A program made the translations under genes and the position numbers. The notes beneath the pieces are model-generated. The model had not been told where the DNA came from, searched no databases, and saw only the letters and a list, made by a program, of their open reading frames with translations. A DNA stretch of 5,210 nucleotides from Bacillota bacterium (GTDB lineage Bacteria; Bacillota_E; Sulfobacillia; Sulfobacillales; Sulfobacillaceae), in contig JAKAAS010000184.1 in assembly GCA_021802225.1 (NCBI GenBank), positions 1 through 5,210 of the forward strand, written 5' to 3'. Positions 1 to 4,493 of this stretch are shown in pieces (the stretch's first letter is position 1; each line of letters opens with the position of its first letter).

Positions 1-30
1 AACCCATGCTTCACACGATCTCGATAATGT

Positions 31-80
31 GCAAAAAAAGCGCAAAAACTCTTGACAAAATCTCTTGTTCCTCCCATACT
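31..80 (+). promoter_or_regulatory. Sigma-A-type promoter of the left HTH gene unit
   Basis: A perfect -35 hexamer TTGACA lies at 52-57, followed by a 17 bp spacer and a -10-like CATACT at 75-80 (4 of 6 matches to TATAAT). Upstream, two A-tracts (GCAAAAA at 31-37 and at 42-48) start 11 bp apart, about one helical turn. That suits an UP-element or intrinsically curved DNA. The promoter reads towards the first HTH gene at 138. The hexamers and spacing are visible; activity is inferred. Confidence 0.7.
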
Positions 81-85
81 GATAG

Positions 86-109
86 CGCAAGGAACACAAT
101 GTTCCTGCG
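86..109. promoter_or_regulatory. Operator-like dyad downstream of the left promoter
   Basis: GGAACA (91-96) and TGTTCC (100-105) form a perfect inverted repeat around CAA. It is extended by CGCA (86-89) and TGCG (106-109), with one unpaired A at 90. The dyad sits at or just past the expected transcription start, where a bound repressor would block initiation or clearance. The adjacent XRE protein is the natural candidate for autoregulation. It could instead act as a 5' UTR hairpin in RNA. No other copy was noticed in the window. Confidence 0.5.
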
Positions 110-137
110 ACAACCGCACAATAAAGGAGGCGGGAGG

Positions 138-386
138 ATGACGCCCTCGCTGATCCAACGGCGGCGTAAATGGCTCGGCCTGAACCAAGAAGCCGTCGCC
201 GCACAACTTGGTCTCAAACGCAGCGGCTATTCCCGCATTGAACAGGGGAAGATCCCAGTGACCTTAGACCGGGCACGCAAACTGGCAGCCATTCTCGAAA
301 CGACGGTGGATGATCTTTTTCCGCTCGATCCCACCCAGCCGGTCACTGATCCACTCTATCCCCAAGATACCGCACCAAAGTCTTAA
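138..386 (+). CDS. XRE-family HTH transcriptional regulator (82 aa)
   Basis: A small DNA-binding protein made almost entirely of one Cro/C1-type helix-turn-helix domain. Residues about 6-60 carry the family pattern RRRKWLGLNQEAVAAQLGL, then SGYSRIEQGK (recognition helix and following turn), then a helix ending in the typical TTVDDLF. A short Pro/Asp-rich tail follows, with no peptidase or ligand domain. The ATG at 138 was chosen because AAAGGAGG (123-130) precedes it by 7 nt. The open frame runs back to an ATG at 6, but that start has no ribosome binding site and lies upstream of the promoter. It is first in a rightward unit with the genes at 422 and 731 and probably regulates its own promoter through the dyad at 86-109 (inference). 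The fold is confident; its targets are unknown. Confidence 0.88.
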   Translation: MTPSLIQRRRKWLGLNQEAVAAQLGLKRSGYSRIEQGKIPVTLDRARKLAAILETTVDDLFPLDPTQPVTDPLYPQDTAPKS

Positions 387-421
387 ATACTGGCAGTCTC
401 TGCTACACGAGGAGGTTTACG

Positions 422-706
422 ATGGCACCCGATAATATCATCTTATTTGATCCCGCAAACAAATTGGGCACGCTCATTCGTGCCGCGCGAAAACGGTCAC
501 AGCGCAATGCGCTGTGGCTAGCACAACGTCTCCACATGGATTTGGCCACGCTCTGTCGAATTGAGCGCGGATCGACGCGCACCATTAATTTGGCGACGAT
601 CACCGAGATTAGTCGCCTCTTGAAAAGTCCCATCATCCTGAAAACAGCGATCCAAATGATTACCAATAGTTTGCCGACGATGCCGGACGACGCGGAAGTC
701 TTGTAA
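422..706 (+). CDS. XRE-like HTH DNA-binding protein (94 aa)
   Basis: A second small HTH protein, 35 bp downstream of the first and on the same strand. Its ribosome binding site GAGGAGG (409-415) is 6 nt before the ATG. Residues about 14-66 fit a Cro/C1-type domain: NKLGTLIRAARKRSQ, then LAQRLHMDLATLCRIERG as helices 2-3 with the conserved IERG turn, then a further helix around LATITEISRLL. The N-terminal stretch (MAPDNIILFDP) and the hydrophobic C-terminal helix (SPIILKTAIQMI) fall outside the HTH and may serve dimerisation. It is more divergent from the XRE consensus than its neighbours. Co-transcription with 138-386 is likely because I see no terminator in the short gap. Its target is unknown. 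Confidence 0.78.
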   Translation: MAPDNIILFDPANKLGTLIRAARKRSQRNALWLAQRLHMDLATLCRIERGSTRTINLATITEISRLLKSPIILKTAIQMITNSLPTMPDDAEVL

Positions 707-730
707 GACAAGGGAAAGGATTCTGAATGA

Positions 731-937
731 ATGGACAAGCCGTATCTCACTTATACCGAAGCGGGAACGCTCTTAGGCATGTCACGCACCAGTGTGTACG
801 AACTGGGACGTCATTATCCCGACTTTCCGGTGATTCGCGTGAGCAAGCAAGTGCATGTGATTCCCCGGGAGCTGCTCGATGCGTGGTGTGCCAAACACGC
901 GGGCGACGGCAGCTGGGCACAAAAAGAAACGTCCTGA
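731..937 (+). CDS. AlpA/excisionase-type HTH protein (68 aa)
   Basis: A short protein with the HTH_17/AlpA layout of MerR-like winged helix proteins. YLTYTEAGTLLGMSRTSVYEL (residues 5-25) gives the two DNA-contacting helices. FPVIRVSKQVHVIPRELLDAW (32-52) is the wing and the closing helix, with the family's typical RELLDAW ending. Such proteins act as excisionases, directing an integrase to excise, or as small activators and repressors. No integrase lies in this window, so the excision role is only a possibility. AAAGGA (715-720) lies 10 nt before the ATG at 731. A nearby ATG at 727 opens a different frame with no recognisable protein. The stop codon lies inside the stem-loop at 930-950. Confidence 0.75.
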   Translation: MDKPYLTYTEAGTLLGMSRTSVYELGRHYPDFPVIRVSKQVHVIPRELLDAWCAKHAGDGSWAQKETS

Positions 938-950
938 TGGAGTCAGGACG
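921..950 (-). terminator. Rho-independent terminator for the leftward repressor transcript
   Basis: CGTCCTGA (930-937) pairs perfectly with TCAGGACG (943-950) around a 5 nt loop. On the minus strand the hairpin is followed by TTTCTTTTT (929-921), a good U-tract. On the plus strand it is followed by CCACAACG, with no U-tract. It therefore best serves transcripts coming leftwards from the repressor at 1111-1323. Its arms overlap the stop codon of the rightward gene at 731-937, so the two units converge here. Confidence 0.7.
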
Positions 951-981
951 CCACAACGATTCGTTCTTTCCTTTAGTATAC

Positions 982-1010
982 CCCAGCCTGGGCGCGGTGT
1001 CTAGGCTGGG
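982..1010. other. GC-rich stem-loop upstream of the tRNA-like gene
   Basis: CCCAGCCT (982-989) and AGGCTGGG (1003-1010) form a perfect 8 bp stem with a 13 nt loop. Neither strand shows a run of T after it; the plus strand continues ATTCTTCC. It could be a weak terminator for the left HTH unit, a processing signal 14 nt ahead of the tRNA-like RNA, or a protein site. The sequence does not decide between these. Confidence 0.4.
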
Positions 1011-1024
1011 ATTCTTCCGATTAT

Positions 1025-1110
1025 CCGGGGTGTTCGGGGCAGTGGTAGCCCTAGCGGTCTGTAACACCGTGGCCTTACGGCAAGTGGTTCGATTCCATCA
1101 CCCCGGACCA
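1025..1110 (+). tRNA. tRNA-like gene, class II, anticodon GUA, encoded CCA
   Basis: A cloverleaf can be drawn by hand. Acceptor arms CCGGGGTG (1025-1032) and CACCCCGG (1099-1106) give 8 perfect pairs, followed by discriminator A1107 and encoded CCA (1108-1110). The D stem is GGGC/GCCC (1037-1040/1048-1051) around AGTGGTA, which has the canonical A14, GG and A21. The anticodon stem is GCGGT/ACCGT (1054-1058/1066-1070) around CTGTAAC, which puts U33 before anticodon GUA and A after it. The long variable arm is GCC-TTAC-GGC (1072-1081). The T stem is GTGG/CCAT (1084-1087/1095-1098) around the canonical TTCGATT. Anticodon and long arm suggest tRNA-Tyr. The C1-G72 pair, the long acceptor/D connector and the 8/4 stem split are atypical. 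A 7/5 fold would need an A-C mismatch at the base of the T stem. Charging identity is uncertain. Confidence 0.72.
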
Positions 1111-1323
1111 TTATTCTTCTCGTCCCAACAGCCAGTCCGTAGTCACACCCAAGGCGTCGGCCAAGGAGACCAGGGTTTTCAGGGTGGGCAACGCCACTCC
1201 GCGCTCAAATTGGCCCATCGCCGCCGGACTAATATGGATGCGAAAAGCCAATTGACGCTTAGACAAATTCATCCGTTTTCGTGCTGTGCTCAGACGCTCC
1301 ATAAAAATATTTTCATCAAACAC
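1111..1323 (-). CDS. Phage repressor, XRE family, HTH domain only (70 aa)
   Basis: A leftward Cro/C1-type regulator divergent from the Cro-like gene at 1410, so it is the likely lysogeny repressor. Residues about 9-65 form the HTH domain: RLSTARKRMNLSKRQLAFRI, then HISPAAMGQFERGV (recognition helix and turn), then TLKTLVSLADALGV and the family ending TTDWLLG. It has no C-terminal LexA-like peptidase or dimerisation domain, so RecA-triggered self-cleavage is not expected. The start is GTG at 1323-1321, preceded by AAGAGGTG (plus-strand 1335-1328). An internal ATG at residue 8 lacks such a site. Its stop codon directly abuts the CCA end of the tRNA-like gene on the other strand. I could not find a convincing promoter for it. 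Confidence 0.85.
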   Translation of the reverse strand: MFDENIFMERLSTARKRMNLSKRQLAFRIHISPAAMGQFERGVALPTLKTLVSLADALGVTTDWLLGREE

Positions 1324-1333
1324 GATTCACCTC

Positions 1334-1362
1334 TTGCAATGTAAAGCAACGTTTTATATACT
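1334..1362 (+). promoter_or_regulatory. Rightward promoter of the cro-like gene
   Basis: TTGCAA (1334-1339, 4 of 6 matches to TTGACA) and TATACT (1357-1362, 5 of 6 to TATAAT) are separated by exactly 17 bp. The start would fall near 1369, within the palindrome at 1366-1388. The weaker dyad at 1338-1360 fills the space between the hexamers. Both positions would let a bound repressor block this promoter. The assignment is from consensus only. Confidence 0.6.
1338..1360. promoter_or_regulatory. Second, imperfect operator dyad of the switch
   Basis: TGTAAAG (1340-1346) repeats the half-site of the main palindrome. After the same 5 bp gap it faces TTTTATA (1352-1358), whose complement TATAAAA agrees at 5 of 7 positions. 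Shared half-site and spacing suggest a lower-affinity operator, as in phage switches with graded sites. It lies between the -35 and -10 of the rightward promoter. Confidence 0.5.
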
Positions 1363-1365
1363 GTG

Positions 1366-1388
1366 AGTGTAAAGCAGTCCTTTACACT
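1366..1388. promoter_or_regulatory. Main operator palindrome between repressor and cro-like genes
   Basis: AGTGTAAAG (1366-1374) and CTTTACACT (1380-1388) form a perfect 9 bp inverted repeat around CAGTC. It sits in the short divergent intergenic region just downstream of the rightward -10, a classic place for a repressor/Cro binding site. Both neighbouring HTH proteins are plausible binders. Confidence 0.75.
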
Positions 1389-1409
1389 TAGAAAGTGAGG
1401 TGATACACG

Positions 1410-1637
1410 ATGTCTCAATTACGATACTGGCGGCAAGAACGCGGCATGTCTCAACAGGAACTGGGACGAGCCGTAGGCGTTACTGGAATGGCCATTTCGC
1501 AATTTGAGCGCGGTGTGAATAAACCTCGGATTCAACTCTGCAAAGTCTTGGCACAAGCCCTGAATGTCGAGTTCGATGTCTTGTTCCAAGATTTTTACGG
1601 TTTTAGTCTACCAGAAACGCGCCGCGCCGCGCCATAA
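1410..1637 (+). CDS. Cro-like XRE-family HTH regulator (75 aa)
   Basis: The rightward partner of the divergent repressor. One HTH domain fills residues about 2-60: LRYWRQERGMSQQELGRAVG, then VTGMAISQFERGVNKPR (recognition helix and turn), then LCKVLAQALNVEFDVLF. A short Arg/Ala-ending tail follows. QFERGV, directly after the recognition helix, is identical in the leftward repressor. This fits two related proteins competing for the same operators, the Cro/CI arrangement. The ATG at 1410 has GAGGTGA (1397-1403) 6 nt upstream. Its promoter and operators lie in 1334-1388. The Cro role comes from position and size, not from a close match to a characterised Cro. Confidence 0.83.
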   Translation: MSQLRYWRQERGMSQQELGRAVGVTGMAISQFERGVNKPRIQLCKVLAQALNVEFDVLFQDFYGFSLPETRRAAP

Positions 1638-1652
1638 TTTGGCGCACGTCGC

Positions 1653-1685
1653 AAAAAGAAAATCCCCCGGCTCGTACCCAGGGGA
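1653..1685 (-). terminator. Minus-strand Rho-independent terminator
   Basis: TCCCC (1663-1667) pairs with GGGGA (1681-1685). Inside, GG (1669-1670) can pair with CC (1677-1678). On the minus strand the hairpin is followed by TTTTCTTTTT (1662-1653). The plus strand has no U-tract after it, so rightward transcripts from the cro-like gene should pass into the operon at 1740. No leftward gene is visible upstream of it on that strand. It may shield the switch from antisense transcription out of the operon. Confidence 0.55.
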
Positions 1686-1691
1686 AGCACC

Positions 1692-1736
1692 ACTCAAATA
1701 TTCTACCTTCATTATAAGGTAGCGAAAGGGTTGAGT
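1692..1736 (+). promoter_or_regulatory. Nested inverted repeats enclosing a ribosome binding site
   Basis: CTACCTT (1703-1709) and AAGGTAG (1716-1722) form a perfect 7 bp hairpin with a 6 nt loop. An outer pair, ACTCAA (1692-1697) and TTGAGT (1731-1736), encloses it. The ribosome binding site GAAAGGG (1724-1730) lies in the internal loop between the two stems, four bases before the ATG at 1740 begins. In mRNA this could limit access to the first gene of the early operon. As DNA, the inner repeat could be a protein site. Function is inferred. Confidence 0.45.
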
Positions 1737-1739
1737 CAA

Positions 1740-2027
1740 ATGGCGACCAATCTTCACCCCTTATTTAATCAGATACTGTCCCCGTTCATGGAGACCGTCC
1801 CCGTAATCCGCGTGCCTTTGCAGTATCGCGAGGATCTCCGGGCCAGCTACTGCCCCAACTGCCGGGAGGCGATTGACGGCCCCGGACGGTTGTTGCCGGG
1901 CGGTCTGCACGACATTTTTCCGACGGAGCGCCATGAAATATGGTGTGACGAAGAATGCTTAGCCGAATGGATTGCCGATTACGCCGCCATCATTGCGCAT
2001 TCGGCGGAAGAGGGGGAACCGTCATGA
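1740..2027 (+). CDS. Small putative zinc-binding protein (95 aa)
   Basis: I do not recognise a named family. The protein has four well placed cysteines: CPNC (residues 38-41) and, after a loop rich in Gly and Pro, WCDEEC (C69 and C73). A CxxC...CxxxC set near Tyr and Trp is typical of a small zinc knuckle or treble clef, and the second pair leads into a helix (LAEWIADYAAIIAH). The first 35 residues look partly helical, and the C-terminus is acidic. The ATG at 1740 was chosen: GAAAGGG (1724-1730) is 9 nt upstream, whereas an in-frame TTG at 1731 would touch that site. Its stop overlaps the next start as ATGA. As first gene of the recombination operon, it may be an accessory early protein (inference). 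Confidence 0.78.
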   Translation: MATNLHPLFNQILSPFMETVPVIRVPLQYREDLRASYCPNCREAIDGPGRLLPGGLHDIFPTERHEIWCDEECLAEWIADYAAIIAHSAEEGEPS

Positions 2028-2218
2028 ATGAATGGACCGAAGCCTACGGTTTCGTCAATGACTTGATGGTCGAACGGGCGGCATTTCAACAGGCCCTCAC
2101 GCGCCTTCACAGTGTCGAGGCCGAGGCGATCTGTTACGGGCGCATCCAAACCCTGACGGCCATGATTGATGCCACCACCGCCGGACTAGAGGCCCTCGAA
2201 GGGGGGGAGACAGCATGA
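2024..2218 (+). CDS. Small hypothetical helical protein (64 aa)
   Basis: No family recognised. The sequence is probably all helical. Residues about 8-35 (FVNDLMVERAAFQQALTRLH and onward) and about 40-60 (IQTLTAMIDATTAGLEALEG) show hydrophobics spaced as in an amphipathic or coiled-coil hairpin. The ATG at 2024 overlaps the previous stop in ATGA and follows AGAGGGGG (2009-2016). An in-frame start further upstream exists but would run through the previous gene. Its end overlaps the next gene, again as ATGA. This double coupling argues that it is a real, co-translated gene. Such helical hairpins in phage early operons are often accessory or inhibitor proteins, but nothing here proves a role. Confidence 0.7.
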   Translation: MNEWTEAYGFVNDLMVERAAFQQALTRLHSVEAEAICYGRIQTLTAMIDATTAGLEALEGGETA

Positions 2219-2448
2219 TCAAGCATTGGGTCATCATCCCCTATGTCGGTTGGGGCGATACCATCACCGTCTTCCAAGCCACGGCAGAGTCCGTGGAGGC
2301 AGCGGTAGCCAGCTTCACGCAAGAACGGGAAATGCGGGGTGCCCGTCGCCTCGACACCAAGATTTTGGATTTCCCGTACGACACGGATGCCGGATATTTT
2401 CCTCTGCCATTTCCGGCGATCCATCCCCTGAAAGAGGAGGCGAAGTAA
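2215..2448 (+). CDS. Small hypothetical alpha/beta protein (77 aa)
   Basis: No family recognised. Residues 2-20 look like two beta strands (KHWVIIPYV and DTITVFQATA) followed by a helix (SVEAAVASFTQEREM), then a strand (TKILDF) and a Pro/aromatic-rich tail. This would suit a small alpha/beta fold of the kind seen in many phage early proteins. Translation is coupled to the previous gene by the ATGA overlap at 2215-2218. The 3' end carries AGGAGG (2435-2440), the ribosome binding site of the exonuclease gene that starts two bases later. Context points to an accessory of the recombination or replication module (inference). Confidence 0.72.
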   Translation: MIKHWVIIPYVGWGDTITVFQATAESVEAAVASFTQEREMRGARRLDTKILDFPYDTDAGYFPLPFPAIHPLKEEAK

Positions 2449-2449
2449 C

Positions 2450-3370
2450 ATGGCAATAGATATCGCGCATCAAGACTGGCTCGCTACCCGGCGCCAAGGC
2501 ATTGGTGGGAGCGATATGGCCGCCATCATGGGGCTCAGTCCCTTTCGGGGGCCGATGGATGTGTACTTAGAGAAGATCGGGGAATCCCTGGAGCAACCGG
2601 ATTCCCCATACCTCTATTGGGGCAATATTCTGGAAGATGTCGTCGCCCAAGAATTTGCCCGGCAAACGGGGTATACGGTCGAACGCCATCCGCAACCCTA
2701 CCAACACCCGGAGATCCCTTATCTCCGGGGGAACATCGACCGCCTTATCGTCGATCATCCCGGAGGCCCTGCCGTACTGGAGGCCAAGACGACGAATGCG
2801 TTTAAAGCCCGTGATTGGGACGAGGGCGCCCCGATCCATTATCTGATTCAAGTCCTGCATTACCTCGATATCACCGGCTATCAGAAGGGCTACTTGGCGG
2901 TTTTGATCGGCGGGAACGATTTCCGCATTGTGCCTGTCGAGCGGAACGACGCCTTGATTGCTGAGATGCACGAAGCGGCCGCCGCTTTTTGGCTCTGCGT
3001 GCAGACCCTAACGCCGCCCTTGGTGGACGGCTCGGAAGCCACGGCCCAAGCGTTAAAGATCCTGTATCCCCAGAGTCAGGCGAAAACCGTGGAATTGCCA
3101 GAGGAGGCCCGACACTGGATTCGCCAGCGGGCCGAAGCCAAAGCCATTCTCGACGAGACCCAACCCCTGCTGACCGAAGCGGAGAATCATCTGAAGGCAT
3201 TGATCGGTGACGCCGAAGCAGGCACCGTGGACGGGACGACCGTTACGTGGAAATCGGCTAGTCGGAAAGGATTCGATCAGAAACGCTTTGAGAGTGAACA
3301 TCCCGACTTGGCGAAAGCCTACACGAAGCAAACACCCTATCGGATCCTACGCATTAAGGAGGCAAAATAA
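2450..3370 (+). CDS. YqaJ-family phage exonuclease/recombinase (306 aa)
   Basis: An alkaline-exonuclease-type nuclease of the PD-(D/E)xK superfamily. It resects double-stranded DNA ends so the partner annealase can load. Motifs appear in family order: the N-terminal RRQGIGGSDMAAIMG (residues 14-28), GNILEDVVAQEF (58-69) with E62 a likely metal-site helper, GNIDRLIV (94-101) with catalytic D97, LEAKTT (110-115) giving the E111-x-K113 core, and IQVLHYLDITG (133-143) with the conserved Gln134. Residues about 215-306 form the C-terminal part usual in phage-related endonucleases of this family, ending in R-I-L-R-I-K. The length is normal and no key residue is missing. AGGAGG (2435-2440) is 9 nt before the ATG. 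The RecT-like gene follows 2 bp after its stop, the standard exonuclease/annealase pairing. Confidence 0.93.
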   Translation: MAIDIAHQDWLATRRQGIGGSDMAAIMGLSPFRGPMDVYLEKIGESLEQPDSPYLYWGNILEDVVAQEFARQTGYTVERHPQPYQHPEIPYLRGNIDRLIVDHPGGPAVLEAKTTNAFKARDWDEGAPIHYLIQVLHYLDITGYQKGYLAVLIGGNDFRIVPVERNDALIAEMHEAAAAFWLCVQTLTPPLVDGSEATAQALKILYPQSQAKTVELPEEARHWIRQRAEAKAILDETQPLLTEAENHLKALIGDAEAGTVDGTTVTWKSASRKGFDQKRFESEHPDLAKAYTKQTPYRILRIKEAK

Positions 3371-3372
3371 AC

Positions 3373-4359
3373 ATGGCAGACCAAGGATTGCAAGTCGTTC
3401 AGCCCAACGGCGTGGCTCAAGTCAGTTGGACCCGCGATCAAATTAACTTGATCAAGGCCACCGTCGCGAAAGATACCAGTGACGATGAACTCAAATTATT
3501 TCTCTATCAAGCCCAACGCACAGGTCTGGATCCGCTGACACGGCAAATTTACTGTGTCAAACGGAATGCGAAACAAGCGGCGACCATTCAAACCAGCATT
3601 GATGGATTTCGCTTAATTGCCGAACGCACGGGAAAATATGCTGGGCAATTAGGGCCGTGGTGGTGTGGCAAGGATGGCGTTTGGAAAGAAGTCTGGCTCC
3701 ATGATGAACCTCCTGTCGCTGCCCGCGTCGGTGTCTTACGCCGCGATTTTTCAGAACCGCTATACGCGGTCGCAAAATATGGCAGTTATGTGCAGACCAC
3801 CTATGATCAAGACACCCATAAGCCGCGTCCCAATAGTATGTGGCAAAAGATGCCCGATCTGATGTTGGCGAAAGTCGCTGAAGCCTTAGCCCTCCGCAAA
3901 GCATTTCCGCAGGATCTTAGCGGGGTGTATACGGCTGATGAAATGGATCAAGCCGATAACAGTAACCCAGGGACTGTAGTCAACCGCCACACGGGAGAAA
4001 TCACACGGCGCCCTCCACCATCTTCGTCCAATGCGTCCAATGCGCCCAAAGCCCAACATCCCCTCGTCGCGGCGGGTTTTGCGCCTGCCACCGTCGGCCA
4101 ACTAGCCGCGTGGATCACCCAAGGGAAGGCCACCGCCGGCTTGACTCCCGAAGAAAAGGCCATTGCGCACGATCTAACACCCACCCTGCAAGCCGCCGTG
4201 GATGCTGGTCTGGCGGTGGAAGAATTGACCGAAGTCATCAATGCTTACATGGCCTTGGAAGGAGATCGGGTGGGGAACGTGCAACTCTTCCTGACCCAAA
4301 TTCGGGAAATGACGGCGGCGATCACAGAATTGCCTACAGACGGACTGGAAAATGAGTAG
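3373..4359 (+). CDS. bet/recT-like: RecT/Bet-family single-strand annealing protein (328 aa)
   Basis: A phage recombinase that coats single-stranded DNA and anneals complementary strands made by the upstream exonuclease. The RecT core spans about residues 20-190. It includes DELKLFLYQAQRTGLDPLTR (38-57), TSIDGFRLIAERTGKYAG (74-91) and MWQKMPDLMLAKVAEALA (156-173), followed by LRKAFPQDLSGVYTADEM, all typical of the Bet type. A Ser/Pro/Asn-rich linker (about 195-230) leads to a helical C-terminal region of about 95 residues (APATVGQLAAWI; PEEKAIAHDL; QLFLTQIREM). That makes it longer than lambda Beta (261 aa). AAGGAGG (3356-3362), inside the end of the exonuclease gene, is 10 nt before the ATG. 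The stop overlaps the start of the microprotein gene at 4352. Confidence 0.93.
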   Translation: MADQGLQVVQPNGVAQVSWTRDQINLIKATVAKDTSDDELKLFLYQAQRTGLDPLTRQIYCVKRNAKQAATIQTSIDGFRLIAERTGKYAGQLGPWWCGKDGVWKEVWLHDEPPVAARVGVLRRDFSEPLYAVAKYGSYVQTTYDQDTHKPRPNSMWQKMPDLMLAKVAEALALRKAFPQDLSGVYTADEMDQADNSNPGTVVNRHTGEITRRPPPSSSNASNAPKAQHPLVAAGFAPATVGQLAAWITQGKATAGLTPEEKAIAHDLTPTLQAAVDAGLAVEELTEVINAYMALEGDRVGNVQLFLTQIREMTAAITELPTDGLENE

Positions 4360-4474
4360 GCATCGACGCTGGCGGTGGCATCCCCGCCGCTGGCAAATCA
4401 TTCTGGGCACCGCACTGGGATGCGGGATGCTCTACGTCGAACTCTGGGTAGTTTTGGCCCTGTGGGGCCGCTGA
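4352..4474 (+). CDS. Putative 40-residue single-pass membrane microprotein
   Basis: An ATG at 4352 overlaps the recT stop by 8 bp and opens a 40-codon frame ending at TGA 4472-4474. The product starts with a very basic, Trp-rich segment (SRHRRWRWHPRRWQ). It then has a hydrophobic stretch of about 22 residues (IILGTALGCG; MLYVELWVVLALW) that fits one membrane helix, ending WGR. The positive-inside rule would put the N-terminus in the cytoplasm. Upstream bases (GGACTGGAAA) give only a weak ribosome binding site, so coupling to recT termination is likely. It fills the gap between recT and the next gene, which otherwise would be 134 bp. No family recognised. Phage inhibitor, holin-like or superinfection proteins can look like this, but function is unknown. 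Confidence 0.55.
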   Translation: MSRHRRWRWHPRRWQIILGTALGCGMLYVELWVVLALWGR

Positions 4475-4493
4475 ACGGAAAGGAGAAACAGGC

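Noticed and set aside
6..137. N-terminal extension of the first HTH protein to an ATG at 6
   Set aside because: That ATG lies upstream of the TTGACA promoter and has no ribosome binding site, while AAAGGAGG ideally precedes the ATG at 138.
747..1067. Minus-strand open frame of 106 residues
   Set aside because: It runs through the terminator hairpin and tRNA-like gene and has no recognisable motifs; it is a shadow of the AlpA-type gene.
727..1344. A 205-residue plus-strand open frame
   Set aside because: It overlaps the AlpA-type gene, the tRNA-like gene and the antisense repressor, and its product resembles no protein family. Its start is 4 bp from the better supported ATG at 731.
1731..1739. 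TTG start for the putative zinc-binding protein
   Set aside because: It directly touches the GAAAGGG ribosome binding site, with no spacer; the ATG at 1740 has a 9 nt spacer.
2567..2971. Minus-strand 134-residue frame within the exonuclease gene
   Set aside because: The plus-strand frame carries all YqaJ motifs, and the antisense frame shows no family features or ribosome binding site.
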